In this document: piece by piece, positions 33,045 to 43,700 of the stretch
Position numbering within the stretch: position 1 is the first letter of the stretch
Layout: each line of letters starts with the position of its first letter
Source of the DNA: Triparma columacea
Taxonomy: Eukaryota > Sar > Bolidophyceae > Parmales > Triparmaceae
Assembly (NCBI GenBank): GCA_030267965.1
Contig: BRYA01000246.1
Location: 22,555-86,554 of the forward strand
Length of the DNA stretch: 64,000 nucleotides
Direction of reading: 5' to 3'
The notes under the pieces: model-generated
Told to the model about the DNA's origin: nothing
Databases searched by the model: none
What the model saw: only the letters and a program-made list of their open reading frames with translations
Made by a program: the position numbers and the translations under genes

Positions 33045-36000
33045 CTATCCCGACTTTGGCTCCTCCGCTCTCTTTGGAAGCTGCCTGCACCCCTTCCAGA
33101 ACCCTTTTTTCGCATGCCCCCCATTTTTCTCCATGTACTCAATCAGCGCCAGGCTCGGCCCGTCGTTCCAGTAGGCGAACCCCCCGTCCGTGTCCCTCCC
33201 AGCCTCCTGGGACTCATCATCGTCTACGAAACCTTGCCCGTCTTCTTCCTCCTCGGAAGAGCTTTGCTTCTCCCTCTCCCAACCAGCCAGCCTGTGAGTC
33301 TCACGCATTATTTGGTTCGCAGTCTGCGTGCACGGGAATAGAGTGTTAGAGGGCATGGGGGGGGGAGCTGCGATCATGCCTATTACAATGATTCATCGCA
33401 CTTTACTTATCGCGACGCTTACCTTCAAGCTCGCAATTGCCTCCGGCCACTTTCCCTTCAAATACAAGTCTCTCCCCTTCTTGAACTCATCCTTGAACTC
33501 CCCGCTAACATGTCTCCTAATGGCGACAAGATCTCCGTCATTGTCCCAAGTAAACTCGTTGAAATTCTCCGCTTCCCTGTTGCTGACCTTGTCGCTCTTG
33601 CTCATCATGAAAAAAGGCACACCTTTATGTTTGGCATCGTAAGTGTAAAGTCTCTGCGACAAGGAAGCGGGGGTATCAGAACGTGGGTTAGCGACAAGAC
33701 ATGTCGAGCGCACCGTACTCTAACCCTTTCCCGCTTGTCGCTTTCGCGGCACTGGTGTCATCTCTGTCCTCTCACCTGCTGCTCCTTGCTCCCCTTCGTA
33801 AACACATTATCTAAGAACCTCAACTTCTTTCGACTCTCCTTCGAGAAGAGCTCTTCGACGCTCCCGTTCAACAAGAACGGCACGCCGTACTGGCCACAAG
33901 CAGCCATCAACCTGGCAGCGTTATTCACGTGAGGGGACAGATACGTTGCATCAACCTTGTGTGTGCTACCCACAGCCCCTTCGATCGCCCAACCTGCGCT
34001 CATGCCGATGGAGATCTCCAGCTCGAAGTCGCCCTCCTTGGCGCATGCCAACCTTGGGTCGCGATTCCATTGCTGCACCGCCCTGTCCCTGTAAATTCTC
34101 GCGAATGCCTTAAGCATCCCAACGACCGCCCGCTCGGCGAACTTGCTAATCCCGGGCAAGCTCGAAAGTTGCAAGGTACTTTCTTGTCGCTTCTTCTTGG
34201 CCTTCGTCAGGCCAGAAGGAAAAAACGACGCCCCCCGCCTAGGTGTCATCCTAGACCTATCACTTATGCCAGAGCTGCTATTCCATGCACTGATCGACAT
34301 TGACTCACCAACACCTCCTGCAACGCTTCCTGCAACGTGGGTAGAACTACCACTTTCACCACCACTACTAGTGCTGTGACGATGGACATTTAACGGAACA
34401 TATTAGAATGTTGGGGGTTTACGAAGTGCCGTCTTCATGACCTCATATTTCTTCTCTCTCGATCATTCTCACCTGCCCCAGCTTTCCCTCCTCTCGCTAG
34501 TCACGCCGCTCCCGCTGTCGTCGTCGTCGCCGCCTTCACTCCCGTCTTTCTTCTCGCCGACCCCCCCGATCTTTTCGAACAAGTTGTCGCTTGCCCTGGC
34601 ATACTCGGCCATCACCTTTGCCTGGTCTCCAATCTTCCACACCATCAGAAAGCTAGCCCCGAGGTTCTTGTTGCACTGCCCCGAGGAGACGTACCCCCAC
34701 CTCTTCACCTCTTCGTGGACGACGACAGCAACGTCGTTGATCATGTTGATGACGTCCTCCTTGAGGCAGCTAATGAGGCGGTCAAACTCGTGAATCTCGA
34801 CGAACGCAAAGATGGCGTAAATCGACTTTCCGAATCCACGAGGGTCGAAGCACGTGTCAGCATCCCCTTTGACACCCATCTCCTTGACTGTAACGCTGGA
34901 AAGGCTGTCGCTAATGATAGCCGCCCCAGCAACTCCCCAGCACTTCTTCAACATGGCAGCTATCTTACTTATCGTCTCAATAAGTTGGTCCGTCTCGAAG
35001 TATTCTTCAGAATCCACGTCAGCGAACTTTGATTTCCTGATGAACCATTTTTTCTTCGTCAACTTTGATTTCCAACTCACCGAATCAAAGGTTACCTTGC
35101 CCACTGCGGAGCTACGTGTGGGCGCGAGGGGGTTCCTAACATAGTAGAACACAATGTCGAGGAGCCGAGTAAGAGGCCTGATGACCAACTGCCGTGCGTC
35201 GGACTATAAGCGATGCAGAGCAAAGAGAACCGCGAAAGAGGGAATTAGGGGGAATAGTTAAGAGTTGAGAATTAACGTGTCACTTAACGGCTGTGCAAAA
35301 CGCAACCTCACCTGCAGCACACCGGAAAATATCCACAGCATTATCAAGAGAAGCGTGCGGCCTATGAGCCCCAAGATCGCCCCGAACTGTATCGTTGCAG
35401 TGAAGTTGAACAAGGTGACGACTTTTTTTGACGGCTGTGCGGGGTCGAAGCCTCCTTCGAAGGCGAAGGAAGGCCCTTCAATGAATTCGCAGAACTTCTT
35501 ACCACCCCTTCCTTCGCACTTCGACGACATTTGTGCCGTCTGCCTGAGGGTAGTCCCTCCTGTCATTAGATTAAAGTAACTGGTGTAATCTCCTCTGTCG
35601 ATGGCGTCGTCGAAGGGTTTAATAACCTTCTGGCACGCCGCGAGGTCTCCGATCGCATGCGTTGCGCTCGGGGGGCAGCTGGGGTTCGCGATCGTCCCGT
35701 ACTTCCCGACCTGGAACGGGCACCGCACGGGGAGAACCTGGGCTGAGAGGAGGAACTCGAGGGGCTGATCGTTGTAGGACAGCTTGATGAGCTCGGGCAT
35801 GGACACGGGTAAATAGTAAGCGAAATACCAGTTGTCCACAGCGGCCCTCAGTTCCTTGCAGTCGGCCGCAGGGTTGCCAGGCACACCATTGAAGGCAAAG
35901 TTGATCAATGCGAGTGAACTGGTAAGTTGCTGGCTAATCACCTGGCCTTCATCGAAGATAGCCGGGAAGCAGGGAAGGAGAATCACCGTGACGAGGGAAA

Positions 36001-38934
36001 TGGCAATCAAGCGGTGGGAGTAGTGGACCACGAGCGCAGTCAGGAGGTTATAAGGGACGGGGGAAGACTTCGCGGCGGTATTCTGTGTGAATGCGAGGTA
36101 ATGTGATGCGGACCGAGAGCGAAAGTGTGAGTTCGTGAGGGCAAAGGGCTGGCTTGCTCGGGTGACCCCTCCCTCCTCCTCACCTTGGCCCTTGCAGAGG
36201 AATTCGGGGGCGGCTTGGGTAGAGCAATTTGCTGGTGCACGGGCGTAGGTCGGTTCGACGTCGTGTTAGTCGACGGTCCCGTCGCTGAGTCCATCGAGAA
36301 GTTGATGTGCATGGAGGTCCTTGAACTTGAGAGAGGACGGTCCGACTTCGGAGACTCGGCATCAACGCCCTCTGAGATACCACTGGCCTTGTTGTCGTTG
36401 CCATTCGTTTTGTTATTAGTCTTCATAGTGAGCCTCCTACGGATGGAGGACGCGATACCCTTTCCGCCCTCGTTTCCCCCGTCGTTGTCATCAGACTTCC
36501 CATTGTCGGAGCTTTCGCGACGTTTGGTTTTCCCCTCATCCTTCTTTTTCTTGACGCTGTAGACATCCTCATTTCGATTATCCAGAAGGGCCTCTTGGAT
36601 CTTGTTCTCGATAATTTCCGTCCCTTCGTCATCTAGGCGTTTGATTTTTCTGATCCACCGTTGCCTTTGGCGGCGGGCGATCCCAACGAAGCGGACAAGG
36701 GACCATGACATATAGGCCCAACCGGAGTACTGTGCTGAATTGAAACCAACGGCATAGTCTAAGTACGAGAGGTTGAAGATGCTGTTCCCCCTGCCTACGT
36801 AAAAGTCTGGGTTGTTGGTCTGCAGAAAAGAGTTGATTCCAACGGCCCCGTAAGCGACAAGAATCTCACACAGGACCATAGCCAGCGCGATCGCCTCGAC
36901 AAGGACGTAGACGTTGTTGATGTACGTCGCAACTGTGGGGTAGTAGCAATACTGGGAGTGGATGAGCTCCCTGTAGTTCCGCGGTCTGGAGAAGACTTCC
37001 ATGAGGAGGTCCACTACGCAAACGATGAAGGATAGGACGGTGAAGGCCATGATGGCGGAGTCCGCGTAGGCGGGAACGAAGAGGAGGCAGATCTGGTCGA
37101 TCATATATAGCCAGTACGCGCAAATCGAGGAAAGGTTAACGAAGGTTAAGCTGATCTTGAAAGGAGCCTCGCCCTGAGTGAAAGCCTTGATGTTGCGCCT
37201 GATCTTGCTGTGCAGAGGGCTAGACTTCACGCACATGAGAGTCCACTTGGACGGCGAGCGAAGCGAGCCGTGGGGGGGGGGATTGGGGGGAGGTAAGCTA
37301 GGAGTATATAAACGACTCCAACAAGCCTACGCGGACTTGTGATAAACCCTCTAAGCACAGCTTCCGCGCGACTCGAGCCCTCACCTTGGACCTCATCCTG
37401 TCGAAGAACGACCTCAGCTTGTGGCAGTTCTTGTACTTGGTCTTGGTGAGCAGGAACTCCGACGTCGGCGACTTTTCGAGGAGCTCCTCTTTCGTGGTTG
37501 AAGTTGCCGCCGCAAAGGCAAAGGAGAAGGGCGACTGGTCTCGGTCTTCTAGCGGGGAGGGTGGGGGGTTGTGGCCCGGGTCGTGCTCGTACAGCGACTG
37601 CTTGAGGTCGTGCGCTGCGGAGGACTCGGATATTGGGATCATGTCGCCCATGAGGCCCTCGCCCCTGCAAATCTCGTTGTTGTCGAGGCGACGGACGCTG
37701 TAGTAAGGGGTGTGCTCGTCGTAGTGGATGCGCTCGACTTGGCAGAGAGTGTAGCAGTAGGGGGGCTTGTTGAGCTCCTTCTCCCTCGCAATCCTGTCTT
37801 TAATGGCCTTCCTCTTTTCCCTTTGGGGGGCGACGAGCGAAGCGAGTCGCGGAAGGGGTTGGTGTGTTATTGGGATGTTAGTGGGGAGTGGGGTGGTTAG
37901 GTTTGTGCGTTGAGCGAGTGTCCTTGCGAGCGAGTGTCGTTGCGAGCGAGTGTCCTTGCGAGCGAGTGTCGTTGCGAGCGAGTGTCCTTGCTCGCAGCAG
38001 CACTTTTCCCCATCTTTCACCAGTCTCACCTTTTCTCTCTCTTCCAGCAGGAGCTATCACACGCGTTGCAGTTCGTGTCGCCCCCCTCCCTCTCATCAAT
38101 GGCTTCGAGGATTGAAGAGGCTATCTCCTCAGGCCTGCCATGCTTGTTGACTGGGAAGTCTACGTCGAGGGAGAGGAGCATCTGACTGCTGACCGTTGCT
38201 ACGACGACTCCAGTGTCATCCTCAGTAACGACCGTCTTGGTGCCGCTAGCCGTGCTTAAACGCTGGAGCCGGCGAGCGAAGCGAGCCGTGGGGGGGGGGG
38301 ATTGGGGGGAGGTAAGCTAGGAGTATATAAACGACTCCAACAAGCCTACGCGGACTTGTGATAAACCCTCTAAGCACAGCTTCCGCGCGACTCGAGCCCT
38401 CACCTTGTCATGCTTGCTAGTTGAGTTAACCTGAACCCCTCGACTCTCCAAGCTCAATTTCCTCTGATGGGGGGAGGAGAACGCATCCGGGCCTTGCAGG
38501 TCGTCAACTCCCCAGATGGAGTCCGAAAGCGTGAGGAGTACAAAGTCACCCGCTCTGAACGATATGCTCTTCTTCGTTGTGTGCCTCCTGCTGTTCGCGT
38601 TGTCAACCTTGCTGCGGGGCGTCCCGGGACCGGTGAAAATAGAGCTCGGGGCATGGGTCTTGTAGTTGGGCGTGAATACAACACCGTTAGGTTTGGGAGA
38701 TGGAGAACCAGAGGTGATTGCGCTCTCCCCCTCAACACCGTCCCCCAAGCCACTAAATGTTATTGAGGGACGCGGGCTCTTGCTTTTGCGGCGTACGTTA
38801 GATATTGCAGACAATGGCGATAGGATAGAATGAGGTGACGACTGCTTGGAGGAGTGATCATTGTTAATTCCACTTGAACTTCCATTTACTTCTGACCACT
38901 CAATGTGCACGTCATCATCATGAGATGTGTCCAT
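33045..38934 (-). CDS. Large multi-pass membrane protein with degenerate class III nucleotide cyclase domain
   Basis: Nine exons (38934-38404, 38262-38030, 37820-37385, 37245-36184, 36082-35312, 35188-34473, 34373-33776, 33653-33423, 33323-33045) join in phase to 1618 residues. Residues 1-400 are cytosolic. Exon 4 has about five membrane helices (VNLSSICAYWLYMIDQIC, AIMAFTVLSFIVCVVDLLM, LVEAIALAMVLCEILVAYG) in a channel-like arrangement, then a basic linker. Exon 5 has a helix, a Cys-containing extracellular loop and a last helix (AILGLIGRTLLLIMLWIF). Exons 6-7 are a class III cyclase fold: SIYAIFAFVEIHEF, QCNKNLGASFLMVWK, ISIGMSAGWAIEGAVGS and KVDATYLSPHVNNAARL. The two metal-binding Asp are replaced (Glu near 1142, Ala near 1189), so activity is doubtful. 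A TPR-like helix pair (KGRDLYLKGKWPEAIASLK) lies in exon 8. Confidence 0.85.
37246..37384 (-). repeat. Intron 3 of the cyclase gene, near-identical to intron 1
   Basis: 139-nt intron between exons ending RMRSK and starting WTLM. From its donor to the CGCTTCGCTCGCC element before the acceptor it matches the intron at 38263-38403 except for one base in a G run (10 against 11). Confidence 0.92.
37913..37992. repeat. 16-bp minisatellite in intron 2 of the cyclase gene
   Basis: Five alternating copies of gcgagcgagtgtcctt and gcgagcgagtgtcgtt. The unit contains the gcgagcga element that also recurs near acceptors elsewhere in the window. Confidence 0.85.
38263..38403 (-). repeat. Intron 1 of the cyclase gene, near-identical to intron 3
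   Basis: 141-nt intron between exons ending STSKHDK and starting RLSTAS. It is about 99% identical over about 133 nt to the intron at 37246-37384. The flanking exons are unrelated apart from the AAG before both donors. Confidence 0.92.
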
Positions 38935-39479
38935 TATTTAGCTGTGTCGAAAGTGAAAGGGGTGGAGAATTGTGTTGAGAAATGTTGAGAATGTGTTTTT
39001 GACGATGATTGTGTTGAGAATGTGTGAATTTGTTTGAGAATGTGTTTGAGAAGGTTCACAGAAATGTTTTGACTGGCGATTGTTAGCAACAACAACAAGC
39101 TCTGTGAATCGAGCCTGTTGGTTAAATAATACCACAAAGAAGGTGCAAAAAGGGAAGCCCAAAATGGAAGCCCAAAATGGAAGCCCAAAAGTTTCTGGGT
39201 TTTGGAAGTTCTACATGTACAGTAGGATCCATTTTTGAGTTGAACTCCAAAACTTCAGCTCTGACCAGACCCTTGCTTTCTGTCCCTTTTTTTCCTTTCT
39301 CGCTCCCTTGCGCTCAGAAAATTGTACTCTACGTCATCAGAAATACGCAATCAAGCAACCACTTTGTTTTTACAGCCGCTTTAGACTTTCTACACCTGAT
39401 TTAGTAAAATAGAAAAAAAAAAGAACCGTACCATCTGCTCTTCAAGATTGCCCAGAATATCGACTTGTGCGACACGAAC
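38935..39479. other. Divergent promoter region with short repeats
   Basis: 545 nt between divergent starts. 38970-39055 has degenerate repeats of gttgagaatgtgt. 39150-39192 holds three copies of a 15-bp unit (ggaagcccaaaatgg-type). No ORF is supported. Confidence 0.5.
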
Positions 39480-40439
39480 ATGAAGCGTCGTTCAATATTT
39501 CAAGGCTTAAACATCGCTGGGAGGTATGAGGATACCGCTGTACTGCCACAATCAGCTTACAGCCAACCAATTGAGCTCCAATCAAGTGACTCTCTCGAAT
39601 CTTTGTTTCAGAGCAAAGGTTCAGTCGAAGCAGACCCCTCGCGCCCACCTCACCCGGTCTCGTGCCTTCGAAAATCGGCCCGTCCTTCATCCGCTCAATC
39701 GTCTCCAAAGCGGACGTATTTCAGTGCCCACATCAGCAAGGTGATCAGCACCTCCTCGTCTGACTCTGGCTGGTGGACTTCAGCAGAGCTGAGGGCGTTC
39801 AGGGAGCGCGTGAGGAATGATTCGAAACTTGCGACACACATGAGGAGGAATAGAGCCAACTCCGTTGACGCAAACTACGACTACGATGAGGAGGACAAGC
39901 ATTGGTTAAAAAATTTCTTGGGGACAGCAACGAACAAGAGGAAAGAGACCTCACCGCCGTCTAACCCGCAGCAGCCTCCAAACACGAGGCAATCATCATC
40001 TAGTCGCCCACCTTCTCCACTTCCTCCCCTGCTAGAGTTGACGAGTGAAACGGAGAAGAGCGTTGGCACCCTGAAGATATCTCCCCCCCTCCCTGTCAAG
40101 GTTGACTTCGTCCTCATTGCCTCCCAAGAGCCCGTCATCTGTCTTCTCCTCACCGAGCACATCGTCTCCCTCTACCCCTCCATCGCCCGTTCCAACATCT
40201 ACGTAATATCCAGCCTCACCCAAAAGCTCACTCGCGACATTCCCTTTGACGTCGTCTTCGTCGAGTCCTCCTTCTCAAACTCACACCTCATAGGAGCATA
40301 CTACCGTCACAGCCACCCCAAGACCCTTGTCGTCGGTCTGGATCGACCCAATTCATCTCTACGTCACCCCTCGAAAATATGCCATATGATATGGCCTCTC
40401 CCCCCCCCCCGGAGTGACGACGCGCTCAAGGCAAGGTGA
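39480..40439 (+). CDS. Unknown protein with Ser/Pro-rich middle and a possible receiver-like C-terminal fold
   Basis: The first real ATG is 39480 (the longer frame opens with TTG), 319 residues to the stop at 40439. The N-terminal half is disordered with a short ordered block SSDSGWWTSAELRAFRERVR. The C-terminal part alternates hydrophobic strands and helices: VDFVLIASQEPVICLLLTEH, SNIYVISSL, FDVVFVESSF, HPKTLVVGLDRP. That pattern resembles a response-regulator receiver fold lacking the usual Asp and Lys set, so this is a tentative structural guess. The stop codon overlaps a good donor (GCAAG|GTGAGC), so the gene may continue past the gap at 40565-40586 instead of ending here. Confidence 0.6.
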   Translation: MKRRSIFQGLNIAGRYEDTAVLPQSAYSQPIELQSSDSLESLFQSKGSVEADPSRPPHPVSCLRKSARPSSAQSSPKRTYFSAHISKVISTSSSDSGWWTSAELRAFRERVRNDSKLATHMRRNRANSVDANYDYDEEDKHWLKNFLGTATNKRKETSPPSNPQQPPNTRQSSSSRPPSPLPPLLELTSETEKSVGTLKISPPLPVKVDFVLIASQEPVICLLLTEHIVSLYPSIARSNIYVISSLTQKLTRDIPFDVVFVESSFSNSHLIGAYYRHSHPKTLVVGLDRPNSSLRHPSKICHMIWPLPPPRSDDALKAR

Positions 40440-40564
40440 GCAAAAGAGGGAAGGGGGGGAGAGTGGGGGGAGGGGGGATGGGGGGGGGGGGGAATTGACC
40501 ACTAGGAGCAACGACAGGTAGACACCCTGACATGAGGATGACAAACATACGAAACATCAACGAC

Positions 40565-40586
40565 NNNNNNNNNNNNNNNNNNNNNN
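40565..40586. other. Short assembly gap (22 N)
   Basis: 22 N bases between the end of the plus-strand gene and the Rab-GEF gene, next to G runs on both sides (40481-40492 and 40605-40616). Confidence 0.97.
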
Positions 40587-40730
40587 TTTTTCGTGGGTTG
40601 GGAAGGGGGGGGGGGGCAGGGCAAGAGAACCAAGCTTGAAGTAATTCTGTTCTGTATTTAACAGTAGCTTTTTGTGCGTTAAATGTCCACAATGTATACA
40701 TATCCTCTCCCCCTTTTTCCCTTCCCTCCT

Positions 40731-43700
40731 TTACCCCATGAACCCGCTTGTCGCTAGCATTCTTTCAAGTTTGTCCACATCCTCCCCCCTCCCCTCCTCT
40801 TCCTCCTCTTCCTCTTCCTCCCTTTCGTACACGCACTCCCCGTTCTCCCCAACTTTCATAGCCTTAATGTGTTCAACAGCCGCTTCAAAGGTAGCCATAT
40901 AGTACCCAGTCTCCCCAATCTTTCCCGACTCCTCAACGAGTCCGTTAACGAGGACGCAGAGGCTTACCATCCTGTCAAGCCCGCTGTTAACAACGCAGTT
41001 AATAAAGATCGGTAAGAAGTCGTCCGCCCCCAGTGACTTATCCCCAGGCCCGTCACCCGAACCTAGTCCCTCCTCCTTAAATATCTCAACGATCGCCCCC
41101 GCGCTGCTAACAATGGCGTCCAACTTATCCTTCGGTAGCGTGCTCTTCCCGATCCCCTTCGCTAGAATTTCGCTGGCTCGGGAGTATTTGGTGGGGCTGC
41201 GGAGGGGGGGGGGAATGTTGTAGAAGGACTGGGACTGACCGTGGAGGTTGAGAACGCGAGACTTCATGAAGACGTCCTCGCGACGGTAGGCGTTTACTGT
41301 TACACGGCTGAGTATACTACGGAGGGGAACGTAGACCTGTTAAAGGGAATTGTTGATGGGGGGTGAGAGAGAAAATAAGGAGGTTTTGGGAAGTCTTGGC
41401 GGGAGGGGGTGGCAAATATTTTCCCACAGCCTTCCTCAACTTGACTCCTTCTCACCTCTGCCTCAACCTGTCTCCTGACGGCGTTCTTAATAATTTTTTC
41501 GATCCTCTCTTCATTCATTTCCTTCCCCTTATAAACCTCCCTATCGCTAATACCCTTCAAGTCCTCCTTACACCCTTCGCTAACGACGTCGAAGAGCTGC
41601 TGGAGGAAACCTCTAACCCGTTCCAGCCCTGAGGTCGTAGCGGCCTTTAACGATTCCCTTTGAGGCTGCTTGCACATGCTCACTATCTGAGCGTTGGTAG
41701 GGAGAGAGCCCTGTGTGTGTGGGGGGGGGGGGGAAGGATATATATCAATAACGGTAAGTCCTCAGTAATGTTCATCATATGTTTGTTCTCCAGAAGATTC
41801 ATGCCACCGTCAGAAGACTCGTGTGTCTTAATGCAGTAACTCTTCCCCCCCCCCACCCCCCCACACACGCACGCAAAAAAAACTACCTTCTCTCTTACCT
41901 TAACCCCAGCAACGAATTGTCCCACCAATATATCCAACACGGGTAGTAAAAACACCCTCGCCGTATAGCACTGTACCGCTCTTCTAAGTTTGTCTTCCCT
42001 TTTCCTCTCAATGTTCCGTCCAATTTGTATGTCGCATTGTAGGAATTCCTGTATTTTTAACATTATCTCCCTACTGCTCGGGTGTAGGTTGCTGGTGTAT
42101 ACTAGAGTGCTTATCTTACGGAGGAACTTCTCTAACCCTAACCGTCTACCTTCTAAGTCGAGTTTATCCCTGCTCCCAAACAAGTTAAGACCCGTGCTGT
42201 TACTTTGCGCTTCCTTTGGGAATGCAACCTGCCCAATGCTGGGCCTTAATATTGTGAGAGACCGACGAAGGTCCTTGAAGGAGGACCATGTTTTACCAGG
42301 GACTTGCCACTCTGTTTCAGTCTCACCGTCCATGCACCATATGGTGAATTTGTTAACCGACACAACACCCTGTTGGCCACCGACATCCTCTTCTTCTAAT
42401 GTCGCTCCGACGATTCTTATGGTAAGGTGTTTCCTACATCCTTGGAGGTTTATGGAGAAGGGTTTGAGGGGGGGACGGGGGTGGTTCAGGTGGTCGTAGT
42501 GATCGTACTTGTAGAACTTTACACCATCCAGTGACAGACGAGAAGTGTTTGAGGAGGTATTGTCTTCCTTGGGTGTGCTGCGATTACGGTGTTTGTTAAG
42601 TTGTTGAAAATGTTAGTTGTGTGTGTATGTGTTTTTGCACCTGTACAACAACTTTCATCCTTTCTCTCTCTCCTCCTTCCTCTCCTTACCTGAATTCAAC
42701 ATCCTTAAACCCCCCATCCTCAATTCCCTCCTCCCCCTCAACTTCAAGTAGTATACCAACCTTCCCCTTCCCATCCTCACTCCCGTTTCTTTCCAACCCC
42801 CCTCCCCCCTTCTCCTCATTACCCTCCTCCCCCGTAGTTTTAACTGTCGCTGTCTCACCGACTCTAAGGAAACCCCCACCGCATTCCTCCCACCTTCTAG
42901 CCCTTTCTGTGTACTGTTCTATCTGTCTAGATACAATCATCTCACCATCGTAAGGTCGAATCAAACCCTTTTTCGAAAGGATTTTAGCCAGCGGGTGAAC
43001 TTCTACAGGTTGCGGTGTCGGTATTGTTTTCGTATGATTGTTATGATTCGTAACAGAATCACCCTTTTGAACCTCCTCGTCATCCCCCCCCTCCTTCCAC
43101 CATTTGTCACCTCTACTTAAGTGTAAAACAACCGGGTCTTTCATCCCTACAATAACATCCACCGCTTTCCTCAATGCATCTCCCCCCTCCTTCTCTTCTT
43201 TTATAAACGCAATATCACCAACACCCCTAACACAGTCTCCAATTAGAACCCCAGCTTTAGCAGCGGGTCCTAGTGATGTTGTACCTAATGAAGTCGGTTT
43301 AGTTAAAGCGTGTACATGTATCATCCCCTCCACACACAATACGGTTAAACCCAGTCCTACATCTTCCTCTTTCCCCTTGAAACCCGGGGCTGGTATGTGT
43401 CTGTTTAGGACGACGGTGAATTGGGTGTATGGGATAGAACCTGATGATATGTGCTTTGACTGACATATGGAGGATAGGGTTGATACTAGTTTATACGAAC
43501 CCTTATATGTTACGGCGTGGTTTTGGGGTATGCGTAGGTAGTGTGAGGGTAGTATTGGTGGTGGTGGTGGTACGAATGTAGGGTTGCGGGTGTGGATCTT
43601 GGAGAGGAGACGGAGGGTTAGGGTTGAGGCGTTTGGGGAGAGGGGGGGGGTTGGAGGGTAGGGGGAGGTTGGGTTGGTGGTGTTTAGAATGTCTGGGGGG

